From Rhizobium leguminosarum (GTDB lineage Bacteria; Pseudomonadota; Alphaproteobacteria; Rhizobiales; Rhizobiaceae), in contig NZ_CP016286.1 of NCBI RefSeq assembly GCF_001679785.1, forward strand, positions 3,160,001 to 3,224,000: a stretch of 64,000 bases of DNA, written 5' to 3'. The translations under genes were made by a program, and so were the position numbers. Under the pieces are notes generated by a model. It was not told where the DNA came from. It saw only the letters and a list, made by a program, of their open reading frames with translations, and searched no databases. This document shows positions 36,519-45,880 of the stretch, piece by piece; position 1 is the first letter of the stretch, and the number at the start of each line of letters is the position of its first letter.

Positions 36519-37409
36519 CTATACACCTTCAAGCCGAACCTTCTCCTTCATGCGCCAGACCCGCGGCGTTTCTCCGGTGTATTTAACGAAGAATCGCGAG
36601 AAATAGGCGGGGTCGGCAAAGCCGAGCCGAAATCCGATCTCCTGAACACTGCCCAGCGTAAAAACCAGCTGGCGTTTCGCCTCTTCGACGAGTTTGCCGG
36701 CGATCAGTTCGTGGGGAGTGTTGCCGGTCATCGACCGGACGATACGGGTGAGATGAGTCGGCGAAACCCCAAGCTCTCTGGCGTAGAAGGACGCGGGCTT
36801 GTGTGATCGGAAATGTTGCTGAATGAGCTCGCTCAGCATTTCCATTCGCCGCTCGTTCTCGTTGGGCGGAAGCTCGCCCGTATTCCCTTCATGAGAAATC
36901 CTCGCCGTCAGCCGCAGTGCCAGGGCGACATAGGCGGCCAACGCCTCGTTGCGGCCGCTGCGGCGGTTTTCGAATTCGTCGCCCAGCCGCTTCAACGTCT
37001 GCATGACATAGGCTGCCTCGGCATTATCGGGATCGAGCGGCGTCAGATGCGGCGTAGCAAACCATTCGCCGAGGTGGCTTCGGTCGCCGGGCGGATGGCT
37101 GAGATGGGATCTCAACAGGGTGATCACCAAGCCGTCGATATCGCGTGAAAAACGAAAGCCGTGATTGAGCCCAGGCGGCACAGTGATGATTGCCGGCGGA
37201 CGGATGGCATGGCTGTTTTCGCCGAAGATCGCATCGCCCGAACCGCCTTCGATGTACAATATCTGAAAGAAACTCTCGTGACGGTGCGGGCGAATCTCCC
37301 ATTGATGCAAGCTGCTGCGGGAGCGAATTGTTTCGCAATGCAACCAAAAATCGGGCTTTCGCCCGGTATTCTCACCGTAGAGTTCGTAGGTAGGGATATG
37401 TCTGCTCAT
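36519..37409 (-). CDS. pobR: AraC-family regulator, PobR type
   Basis: A 296-residue regulator. The N-terminal half is a cupin sensor domain (HRHESFFQILYIEGGSGDAIFG, PPAIITVPPGLNHGFRFSRDID). The C-terminal 100 residues hold the two AraC helix-turn-helix units: YARELGVSPTHLTRIVRSMTG and VQEIGFRLGFADPAYFSRFFVKYTGETPRVWR. It is transcribed away from pobA across a 117-base gap, as expected of the activator of 4-hydroxybenzoate hydroxylase in rhizobia. The longer open frame upstream overlaps pobA and is discounted. The likely effector is 4-hydroxybenzoate. Confidence 0.9.
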   Translation of the reverse strand: MSRHIPTYELYGENTGRKPDFWLHCETIRSRSSLHQWEIRPHRHESFFQILYIEGGSGDAIFGENSHAIRPPAIITVPPGLNHGFRFSRDIDGLVITLLRSHLSHPPGDRSHLGEWFATPHLTPLDPDNAEAAYVMQTLKRLGDEFENRRSGRNEALAAYVALALRLTARISHEGNTGELPPNENERRMEMLSELIQQHFRSHKPASFYARELGVSPTHLTRIVRSMTGNTPHELIAGKLVEEAKRQLVFTLGSVQEIGFRLGFADPAYFSRFFVKYTGETPRVWRMKEKVRLEGV

Positions 37410-37439
37410 AGGGCTGCTCCCGCACCAATGTTCGATTAG

Positions 37440-38699
<1,260 letters not shown>

Positions 38700-38760
38700 T
38701 ATGAAGATCTGAGACTGAGGCGAGCCATGAAGGCCGCATTTTAAAGTGGAGGAAACTAAC

Positions 38761-39933
38761 ATGAAAAAGCTTGTATTCGCCGCCGTTGCGGCGGTGCTGC
38801 TCAGCAGCACGGCCTATGCCGACACCATCAAGGTCGGCGTCATCGGCCCGTTCTCCGGTCCGTTCGCGCTCCAGGGCAAGAATTTCAAGGCCGGTATCGA
38901 CGCCTATATGGCGGTCAACGGCAACACGGTCGACAGCGATACAGTGGAAATCGTCTATCGCGACGTGCCGCAGGCCGATCCCGCTCAATCCAAGGCGCTG
39001 GCGCAGGAACTGATCGTCAAGGAAAAGGTCCAGTATCTTGCCGGCTTCTATTTCACGCCCGATGCCATGGCGGTGACGCCGATCCTGAAGCAGGGCAATG
39101 TGCCGATGGTCATCATGAACGCCGCCACCTCGGCGATCGTGACCAAGAGCCCGCTCGTCGTCCGCACCTCGTTTACCACCTGGCAAACCTCGACGCCGAT
39201 CGCCAAGGTCGCCTTCGACGCCGGCGTCAAGAAGGTGATTTCCGTCGTCAGCGATTACGGCCCCGGCATCGACGCCGAGAACGCTTTCAAGGCCGGCTTC
39301 GAAAAGGCCGGCGGCCAGGTGGTCGAGGCAATCCGCATGCCGCTTGCGACCAACGATTTCAGCCCGATCATGCAGCGCATCAAGGATTCCGGCGCTGAGG
39401 GCGTGTTCGCCTTCCTGCCGTCCGGTCCGACGACGCTCGGCTTCGTCAAGGCTTACAACGACAATGGCCTGAAGGCTGCCGGCATCAAGTTCTTCGCACC
39501 GGGTGACCTCACGCAGGAATCCGATCTGCCGGCGCTCGGCGATGCCGCACTCGGCATCCAGACGACCTTCCACTACGCCGTGTCGCACGATTCTCCCGAG
39601 AACAAGGCTTTCGTCGAGGCGGCGACCAAAGCGATCGGCAACAAGGCCGAACTCTCCTTCCCCTCAGTCAGCGCCTATGACGGCATGCATGTCATCTACA
39701 AGATGATCGAGGCGACGGGCGGCAAACAAGATGCTGAGAAGGCCGTCGATGCGGTCAAGGGCCTTGCCTGGACGAGCCCGCGCGGCCCGGTTTCGATCGA
39801 TCCGGAAAGCCGTCACATCAAGCAGAACATCTATCTGCGCGAAGTGACGAAAGCCGATGACGGGACCTACATCAACAAGGAGGTCCAGACTTTCGAGAAG
39901 CAGGGTGATCCGGGCCTGGCGGCCGTCAAGTAA
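38761..39933 (+). CDS. Periplasmic binding protein of a branched-chain-type (HAAT) ABC transporter, probably for aromatic acids
   Basis: A 390-residue type I binding protein (LivJ/Leu-Ile-Val fold). The signal peptide ends ...LSSTAYADT at about residue 21, followed by IKVGVIGPFSGPFALQGKNFKAG, the family opening. The ligand-cleft segment around MNAATSAIVTKSPLVVRTSFTTW is present. The ATG at 38761 has the ribosome site GTGGAGGAAA. It starts a five-gene transporter set right behind pobA in the same direction, so the likely ligand is 4-hydroxybenzoate or a related benzoate; that is inferred from location only. Close relatives of this family include binders of benzoate, phenylacetate and amino acids. 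Confidence 0.88.
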   Translation: MKKLVFAAVAAVLLSSTAYADTIKVGVIGPFSGPFALQGKNFKAGIDAYMAVNGNTVDSDTVEIVYRDVPQADPAQSKALAQELIVKEKVQYLAGFYFTPDAMAVTPILKQGNVPMVIMNAATSAIVTKSPLVVRTSFTTWQTSTPIAKVAFDAGVKKVISVVSDYGPGIDAENAFKAGFEKAGGQVVEAIRMPLATNDFSPIMQRIKDSGAEGVFAFLPSGPTTLGFVKAYNDNGLKAAGIKFFAPGDLTQESDLPALGDAALGIQTTFHYAVSHDSPENKAFVEAATKAIGNKAELSFPSVSAYDGMHVIYKMIEATGGKQDAEKAVDAVKGLAWTSPRGPVSIDPESRHIKQNIYLREVTKADDGTYINKEVQTFEKQGDPGLAAVK

Positions 39934-40008
39934 CATAGAGCGTCAAGACAGGCGACGGACTTGGCCTGCGATCAGGCCGAGCCCGTCGCTTGGAAGCAAG
40001 GGATTTCC

Positions 40009-40872
40009 ATGCAGACAGTCTTCAGCATAGCCGTCGACGCGCTGGCCTATGGCATGGTGCTCTTCGTGATCTCGATCGGCCTTTCGGTGACCATGGGGCT
40101 GATGCGTGTCGTCAACCTCGCCCATGGCGCCTTCGCGATGATCGGCGGTTATATCGCCTCCTATGTCGCCCGCGACCTCGGCCTCGGTTATGCCGCGGCG
40201 GTCATCGCCGCCGTTGTCATCACCATCATCGTCGCCATTCCGATCGAGCGTTTTCTCTACCGCCGGATCTATGGCGCACCGGAACTGACCCAGGTGCTGA
40301 TGACCATCGGCATCACCTTCTGCGTCATCGGCATCGCCAATTATGTCATGGGACCGACGCTGAAGACCATACCGCTTACCGGTGCGCTGCAGGGGTCAGC
40401 CGATCTCGGCTTCCGCACCATTCCCGTTCACCGGCTTTTCGTCATCCTCTGCGGCCTCACCGTGGCGCTCGCCCTCTGGTTTACGATCGACAGGACGAGC
40501 TTCGGCGTCAAGCTGCGTGCCTCCGTCGATGATGCGGCAATGGCCGCGGCCCTCGGCGTGCGCACCGAGATCATCTATGCGGTGAGTTTTGCCGTTGCCG
40601 TCGGGCTTGCCGCCTTCGGCGGCGTGGTCGGGGCCGAACTCCTGCCCGTCGAACCCTATTACGCGCTGCGCTACATGGTGACCTTCCTGGTCGTCGTCTC
40701 CGTCGGCGGCGCGGGCTCCATTCCAGGTGCACTGATCGCCTGTCTGCTGCTGGGCGCGATCGATACGACAGGGCGGTATCTGATGCCGGAATTCGGTGAA
40801 TTCTTCTTCTATCTCGCCGTGATCGCAATCATCTGCGTCTTCCCGCGCGGCCTTGCCGGAAGGGCGAAATAA
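40009..40872 (+). CDS. HAAT ABC transporter permease, LivH type
   Basis: A 287-residue permease with eight or so hydrophobic segments. GLSVTMGLMRVVNLAHGAFAMIGGYIA (about residues 23-49) is the LivH signature; GVKLRASVDDAAMAAALGVRTEIIYAVSFAVAVGLAAFGGVVG is the cytoplasmic loop that docks the ATPases. The ATG at 40009 follows AAGCAAGGG. It ends one base before the next permease gene. Substrate as for the binding protein. Confidence 0.9.
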   Translation: MQTVFSIAVDALAYGMVLFVISIGLSVTMGLMRVVNLAHGAFAMIGGYIASYVARDLGLGYAAAVIAAVVITIIVAIPIERFLYRRIYGAPELTQVLMTIGITFCVIGIANYVMGPTLKTIPLTGALQGSADLGFRTIPVHRLFVILCGLTVALALWFTIDRTSFGVKLRASVDDAAMAAALGVRTEIIYAVSFAVAVGLAAFGGVVGAELLPVEPYYALRYMVTFLVVVSVGGAGSIPGALIACLLLGAIDTTGRYLMPEFGEFFFYLAVIAIICVFPRGLAGRAK

Positions 40873-40873
40873 G

Positions 40874-41878
40874 ATGGCGCTTGTCATGAACAACGAAAAC
40901 GAAGGTCTACAGCATCGTCGCGGATTTATCGGCCGCGACCTCATCGGAATAGCGGTCATCATAGCCATTGCCGCGATCGGCTATTTCGCCTTCCCCGATA
41001 ATCTCGCCCTTTTGACCCGGATGATCACGATCGCGCTGCTCGTCCTGTCGCTCGATCTCGTGACCGGTTATTGCGGCGTCGCAACGCTCGGCCATGCAGC
41101 ACTTTTCGGCTCCGGCGCCTATGCCGCCGGGATCCTGTCGGCGCATTACGGCATCAATGACCCGCTGCTGATGATGCTGGCCGGCATATCAGGCGGCGCG
41201 GTTGCCGGGCTGCTCTGCGGCGCGATCATCCTGCGTGCGCATGGATTGCCGCAGCTGGTGCTGTCGATTGCGCTGATCAACCTCTTCCATGAATTCGCCA
41301 ACAAGGCCTCGTCATGGACAGGCGGCAGCGACGGACTTTCCGGCATCGCGCCGGACCCGGTCTTCGGCCTCTTCGAATTCGATCTCTACGGTCACACCGC
41401 CTTCTTCTTCGGAATGGCGCTGCTGCTGATCGTCTTCGTGCTGCTGAGGGTTCTGGTTCGCTCGCCTTTCGGCATGCTCTGCCGCGCCATCAAGCAGGAC
41501 CCGCTGCGCATCCGCGCCATAGGCGCTTCGCCGAAGGCAGCTCTCATCAGAATGTATGCGATATCAGGCGCCGTTGCCGGTGTCGGCGGCGCCTTGAATG
41601 CGATTTCGACACAGGTCGTCGGCCTCGACAGCCTGTCTTTCACCCAGTCGGCCGAAGCGCTTGTGATGCTGGTGCTCGGCGGCACCGGTTCTCTCTTCGG
41701 GGCACTTTCCGGCACTCTCATCTTCATGCTGTTCGAGGACTATGTCTCCGCCGCCAATCCCTTCCATTGGCTGACCATGGTCGGCGCGCTGCTGATCGCC
41801 GTCGTGCTCTTTGCGCCGAAAGGTCTCTATGGCACGGCCGCAGCCTTCATTGGTCGCCGCAGGGAGCAGCGCTCATGA
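40874..41878 (+). CDS. HAAT ABC transporter permease, LivM type
   Basis: A 334-residue permease. LDLVTGYCGVATLGHAALFGSGAYAAG (about residues 64-90) is the LivM block, and GMLCRAIKQDPLRIRAIGASPKAALIRMYAISGAVAGVGGALNA is the coupling loop. The ATG is one base after the LivH-type stop codon; an earlier start inside that gene is possible but lacks a ribosome site. The stop overlaps the next gene by four bases. Confidence 0.9.
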   Translation: MALVMNNENEGLQHRRGFIGRDLIGIAVIIAIAAIGYFAFPDNLALLTRMITIALLVLSLDLVTGYCGVATLGHAALFGSGAYAAGILSAHYGINDPLLMMLAGISGGAVAGLLCGAIILRAHGLPQLVLSIALINLFHEFANKASSWTGGSDGLSGIAPDPVFGLFEFDLYGHTAFFFGMALLLIVFVLLRVLVRSPFGMLCRAIKQDPLRIRAIGASPKAALIRMYAISGAVAGVGGALNAISTQVVGLDSLSFTQSAEALVMLVLGGTGSLFGALSGTLIFMLFEDYVSAANPFHWLTMVGALLIAVVLFAPKGLYGTAAAFIGRRREQRS

Positions 41879-42639
41879 GCCCGGTCTTCGAAGTCGCCAA
41901 TCTCAAGAAAGCCTTCGGCGGCCTGGCCGTCACCAATAATGTCTCGCTCACGATGTCGCCTGGCGATCGCATCGCGCTGATCGGCCCTAACGGCGCCGGC
42001 AAGACCACCTTCGTCAACCTCGTGACCGGCAATCTCTCTCCCGATTCCGGCGAGGTTCGCCTGGGTGGCGAGGCGGTAACGAAGGTGGATGCGATTGGCA
42101 GGGTCAGACGCGGTCTTGTCCGCTCATTTCAGGTGACGCGGCTCTTCCAGGACATGACGCCGGCCGAACATGTGGGACTTGCCGTTCTTCAGCGCGATGG
42201 AAAGACCGGGCACATGTTCGGCAATTTCCTGCGTATGCCCGCCATCATGGCCGAGGTCGATGATCTCCTCGGCAAGCTCGGACTGGCTTTCCTGATGCAT
42301 CGCAAGGTCAGCGAAATCGCCTATGGGCAGCAGCGGCTTCTGGAGATCGCCGTGGCGCTGGCGCTGAAGCCGAAGGTGCTGCTGCTCGACGAGCCGGCAG
42401 CCGGCGTGCCGCAGAGCGATACCGGCCGCATCGAGCAGGCGCTGGCCGATCTGCCCGCCGATCTCGCCGTGCTGATGATCGAACACGACATGGATCTCGT
42501 CTTCCGTTTTGCCAGGCGCGTCATCGTGCTTGCATCAGGCGCGATCATCTTCGATGGCCTGCCTGAAGACGTCACCAAGGATGCGCGCGTGCGCGAGGCC
42601 TATCTCGGGAGCTATGCCAATGCCAGCCATATCGCTTGA
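41875..42639 (+). CDS. HAAT ABC transporter ATPase, LivG type
   Basis: A 254-residue ATPase. Walker A is GPNGAGKTT (about residues 38-46). The signature region reads ISEIAYGQQRLLEIAVAL-like (VSEIAYGQQRLLEIA), with AYGQQ in place of LSGGQ, as usual for LivG proteins. Walker B is VLLLDEPAAGV and the switch His lies in MIEHDMDLVF. The ATG overlaps the LivM-type stop (ATGA). A much longer open frame upstream overlaps that permease and is not real. Confidence 0.9.
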   Translation: MSPVFEVANLKKAFGGLAVTNNVSLTMSPGDRIALIGPNGAGKTTFVNLVTGNLSPDSGEVRLGGEAVTKVDAIGRVRRGLVRSFQVTRLFQDMTPAEHVGLAVLQRDGKTGHMFGNFLRMPAIMAEVDDLLGKLGLAFLMHRKVSEIAYGQQRLLEIAVALALKPKVLLLDEPAAGVPQSDTGRIEQALADLPADLAVLMIEHDMDLVFRFARRVIVLASGAIIFDGLPEDVTKDARVREAYLGSYANASHIA

Positions 42640-43336
42640 GGTCGAGAATCTGTCGGCCGGATATGGGCCGACGAGAGTGCTCGAAGGCATTTCCTTCTCC
42701 GTGCCGGCAGGTGCACGGCTTGCCGTGCTCGGCCGCAACGGCATGGGCAAGACCACGCTGCTCGCGACGCTTGCCGGGCAGACCAGGCGATACGAGGGCA
42801 GCATCCGCCTCGGCGATTCGGATGTCACGACGGCACCGAGTGCTGCACGCGCGCATAAAGGCCTCGGATATGTGCCGCAGGCACGCTGCGTCTTCCCGAC
42901 GCTGACGGTTGAAGAAAACCTCTTCGTCGGCTTGAAGGCGCGACCGAAGACGGCGCTGGAGGAAGCCTATGCGATGTTCCCGCGCCTCAAGGAGCGCCGC
43001 CGCAACCTCGGCAGCCAGCTTTCCGGCGGCGAGCAGCAGATGCTCTCCACCGCCCGCACCATTCTCGGCCGCCCCTCCGTCCTGCTGCTCGACGAACCGC
43101 TGGAGGGCCTCGCGCCCGTTATCTGCGAGGAACTGATGGCCGCCTTTACCGACCTCGCCAAGACGGGAGACATGACCATTCTGCTGGTCGAGCAGCGCAT
43201 CCAGAGCGCGCTCGATTTCGCCGATCAAGTCGTCATTCTCGAACGCGGCAGACTGGCCTGGACCGGAACGCCGGAAAATCTCACCAGGGATCACGAGGCT
43301 GTCGAGAGCCTGCTCGGGGTCGGCGGCCTGCATTGA
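42620..43336 (+). CDS. HAAT ABC transporter ATPase, LivF type
   Basis: A 238-residue ATPase. Walker A is GRNGMGKTT (about residues 36-44), the signature QLSGGEQQMLSTARTI (about 134), Walker B VLLLDEPLEGLAPVI, and the switch is VEQRIQSAL (Gln-Arg in place of the usual His after Glu-Gln, common in LivF). I chose the ATG at 42620, eight bases after GGGAG; another ATG two codons earlier is possible. It overlaps the LivG gene by 20 bases, so translation is coupled. It is the last gene of the pobA-linked operon. Confidence 0.9.
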   Translation: MPAISLEVENLSAGYGPTRVLEGISFSVPAGARLAVLGRNGMGKTTLLATLAGQTRRYEGSIRLGDSDVTTAPSAARAHKGLGYVPQARCVFPTLTVEENLFVGLKARPKTALEEAYAMFPRLKERRRNLGSQLSGGEQQMLSTARTILGRPSVLLLDEPLEGLAPVICEELMAAFTDLAKTGDMTILLVEQRIQSALDFADQVVILERGRLAWTGTPENLTRDHEAVESLLGVGGLH

Positions 43337-43743
43337 TCGATAGTCGGCAGAAGCTCGGGCTCTGCTGATTGCTCCCCTTTCGCCTTCAAGATTGCTCTTG
43401 GTGCGTCAAGCAATTCATGCAGTATATCGTCATGACGACGTCATGATTGACCTGTCATTATTATCATGCCTGAAAGTTTTCCGCTGGCGGAATTGATGGA
43501 TCGCCTGAAAAGGCGAGAAACACCATGATCGATGAAGCGGCAGCAACGTAAGACAAGACGTAAATCCAGGTTCATAAACAGGATCGACGTTTATGCCGCT
43601 CCCTTTACTTGAACAATTGAGCTGTAATCGACCGGAATTTGTGACGTTGACGGGCGGAATTGCTCTGACGCTCCATCAATTTCGGTTGCCAGATACCCTA
43701 TAGGGTTGCATAGTCGAACAGAACATCAAACGGGGGGATAGAA
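43337..43743. other. 407-base gap between the aromatic ABC operon and the VCBS gene
   Basis: No open frame of interest is seen. The notable site is an inverted repeat TCATGACG-A-CGTCATGA at 43430-43446, followed by TGATTGACCTGTCATTATTATCATG. The last 60 bases, which include TTTCGGTTGCC and TACCCTATAGG, are more A/T-rich and probably hold the promoter of the VCBS-domain gene; GGGGGGATAGAA gives its ribosome site. Base composition drops here, marking the start of the accessory stretch. Confidence 0.5.
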
Positions 43744-44577
43744 ATGGCAAACCACAAGCCGGTCGCAGGTGATGTATACCAGCCTATTTTCAACATCGAC
43801 AACCCGATCGACGGCAACATCCTGGACAATACCAGTTCCACGGATGCCGACGGAGATCAGGTGCGTCTCAACTTCGTCAATGGGCAGCGAATTCCGCAAC
43901 CGGCCGATCCGAACGGGCCTGCCACGACCACCACAGTCGAGGGAAAATACGGCACTCTGACCGTCTATTCCAATGGTAACTACACCTATGAGCTCGATCA
44001 CACCAACCCGGTGGTATCAGCGCTCGGCCCGGGAGACCAACTCGTCGACCAGTTCAATTTCAAGATCTCGGATGGCAAAGGCGCCACCGACTTCGGCTTG
44101 CTCAACATCGCGGTCGACCTGCCGGAACGCGGCGACGTCTTCGTCAATTTCGAGGATGTCGGCAACCACGACTTCCCGACGGGCTACAAAGGCTTCGATT
44201 GGGGCGCTTGGCACGATGGTGACGACGCGACTGTGCGGGAGGAAGCGGATGGCAACCACTATCTGGGAGGAGGCGTGTTCTGGACACCCATCCAAGCCGC
44301 CGATGGCGGCAACTTTCAGATCGAGCAATTCAGTGTCGCAAACGGCACATCGGACTATGACAACGTTCTGACGATCGAAGGTAAGCTGGACGGCGATACC
44401 GTATTCTTGGTCACGCTCAACGTCACCGCCGACAGCATTCATGACCCGCAAGTGATCGATCTCAGCGCCTACGGCGAAATCGACCAACTCGTGCTCGACA
44501 CCGAACCCGTCATCAACGAAACGAGCGGCCCGGATTATTACGGCGCGCAATACGACAACTTTCACTTCATCGTTTGA
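43744..44577 (+). CDS. VCBS-domain surface/secreted protein
   Basis: A 277-residue acidic protein. Residues about 5-118 form a VCBS/cadherin-like unit: NIDNPIDGNILDNTSSTDADGDQVRL, GKYGTLTVYSNGNYTYELDHTNP, and FNFKISDGKGATDFGLLNIAV. The C-terminal 150 residues look like a carbohydrate-binding beta-sandwich, with NFEDVGNHDFPTGYKGFDWGAWHDG near its start and YYGAQYDNFHF at the end. There is no Sec signal, no Gly-Asp RTX nonamer and no secretion gene nearby, so export by a distant type I system, reading a C-terminal signal, is possible. Adhesin or polysaccharide-binding roles are common for such proteins in rhizobia. The ATG follows GGGGGGATAG. Confidence 0.8.
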   Translation: MANHKPVAGDVYQPIFNIDNPIDGNILDNTSSTDADGDQVRLNFVNGQRIPQPADPNGPATTTTVEGKYGTLTVYSNGNYTYELDHTNPVVSALGPGDQLVDQFNFKISDGKGATDFGLLNIAVDLPERGDVFVNFEDVGNHDFPTGYKGFDWGAWHDGDDATVREEADGNHYLGGGVFWTPIQAADGGNFQIEQFSVANGTSDYDNVLTIEGKLDGDTVFLVTLNVTADSIHDPQVIDLSAYGEIDQLVLDTEPVINETSGPDYYGAQYDNFHFIV

Positions 44578-44739
44578 TTGATGGGGAAAAGGCGCCGCAT
44601 CACCGAAATCTGTGCACCTTCACCGACTGCGCTCTGCGGCGCCTATCCGGGTACCAATTTCTTGCGATAGCTGACGGGCCTGCATCTTGCTAGCATCGGA
44701 TCGTTCGAGGGGCACGATTATGCTGGGATGGAGGAAATG

Positions 44740-44868
44740 ATGCAGCCAGTCGGCATCAGGTTAGCGGCGGTCATGTTCTCGCTCGCCGTATGGGCTATTA
44801 TTATCGCTGTCGCATCCCACCTTTGGGCGACGAAGATGCCTTTGTTGCTTCTGACGCTCTACAGATAG
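44740..44868 (+). CDS. Small predicted membrane protein, 42 residues
   Basis: GGATGGAGGAA precedes two ATGs; the one at 44740 is at the better distance (five bases) from GGAGG, and 44737 is the alternative. The product starts MQPVGIRLAAVMFSLAVWAI and is one continuous hydrophobic helix with a short basic end. No family recognised. It sits alone in an A/T-richer gap. Confidence 0.5.
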   Translation: MQPVGIRLAAVMFSLAVWAIIIAVASHLWATKMPLLLLTLYR

Positions 44869-44919
44869 GCCTGTCCTCGCCGTTGGCGGAAATCCTGCAG
44901 ATCAGGGGCGCAACTGGTT

Positions 44920-45108
44920 TTGTCCCATCGCCGCGACGTTTGGCGCTGCGATCAATGTGCTAGCGATCCCGCTGCGCTTACTGATCTGGAGCGGGCTGCC
45001 CGTTTCACCTATCTGCAGAAAGCTGAAGAGGAAGATCTCGGCAGCATTCGGGACCGCGTCGATGCAAAGGGCTATGCTATCAACGAATATAGCGTCGATT
45101 TCATCTGA
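44920..45108 (+). CDS. Possible 62-residue hypothetical protein
   Basis: A frame beginning with TTG (SHRRDVWRCDQCASDPAAL) that has a Cys pair (CDQC) and a well-formed charged C-terminal half with codon use like a real gene (RDRVDAKGYAINEYSVDFI). There is no clear ribosome site. It may be the surviving end of a longer lost gene; the frame closes upstream. Confidence 0.3.
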   Translation: MSHRRDVWRCDQCASDPAALTDLERAARFTYLQKAEEEDLGSIRDRVDAKGYAINEYSVDFI

Positions 45109-45129
45109 TCGACTACCATGTAAACTCGT

Positions 45130-45675
45130 TTAGCATCCGCCCTGCTTGCCAGTGACCTCAGTGATCCGCACGGCAATGATGTCTATTAAGGAGGCCTCGC
45201 CGGTAATTGATCCTTGACGTGTTTCACGGTTGCCGGGTGTATAGTAGCAATGACTTCGGTCGATGCCGGACGTGTACGTGAACACTGTTGCTCCGTCCTT
45301 GCTTTTCATATCGAGTACAACGTTTTGCGAGCCGCCCTGGCTCCCGCCACTTCCTGACCACACCCAACTTGCGACGAACGTATCCGCTTGTCCGACAGGG
45401 TTATTGGTGATGGAGACCTGAATATCGCTCATTCGACCAGACTTGCTTCTGCCGCCATCCAGCCCGTCAAGATCAGCAGCCTTGAGAAGCTTTATTGACG
45501 GAAGAGGTGGCGCAGGCGGCGGCGGCGGGGTGCAATCAACGAAGCTGCAGTAAACCCATGAAGCCGACGGCTTGAGTTGATCCGATAGCGCCAATACGGC
45601 AACAAGAAATGCCGTTAGCGCAACAATCGCGGCCGTCGATCTTCTTAAAAATAGGGACGTCCGTGAACCGTTCAT
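45130..45675 (-). CDS. Hypothetical exported or membrane-anchored protein, 181 residues
   Basis: A basic N-terminus (MNGSRTSLFLRRS) leads into a hydrophobic helix at residues 14-30 (AAIVALTAFLVAVLALS), which is a signal anchor or signal peptide. A proline-rich hinge (CTPPPPPAPPLPS) follows, then a body with alternating polar and hydrophobic residues suggestive of a beta-sandwich and four Cys that could pair in the periplasm (YCSFVDC, HCYY, GGC end). I recognise no family. It lies in the accessory stretch between small ORFs and the IS-interrupted gene. Confidence 0.65.
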   Translation of the reverse strand: MNGSRTSLFLRRSTAAIVALTAFLVAVLALSDQLKPSASWVYCSFVDCTPPPPPAPPLPSIKLLKAADLDGLDGGRSKSGRMSDIQVSITNNPVGQADTFVASWVWSGSGGSQGGSQNVVLDMKSKDGATVFTYTSGIDRSHCYYTPGNRETRQGSITGEASLIDIIAVRITEVTGKQGGC

Positions 45676-45880
45676 GCTACCCCCTCACCGCTTTGAAAGC
45701 CTCCCACCAACCTGTGGGTTTGTCTAGGCATTACTTGTGATGAACTTGGACGCCTGACCATGACGGCGGGTAGGTATTCCACACGTCGTCAGGACTAAAT
45801 GCCAACCGCGCAGCTGGCGCCGCCGGCGCACAGCAGATCGTGGTTGCCGGGGCATCTGGGTTCAGCGCTCCGAGCCTTTT

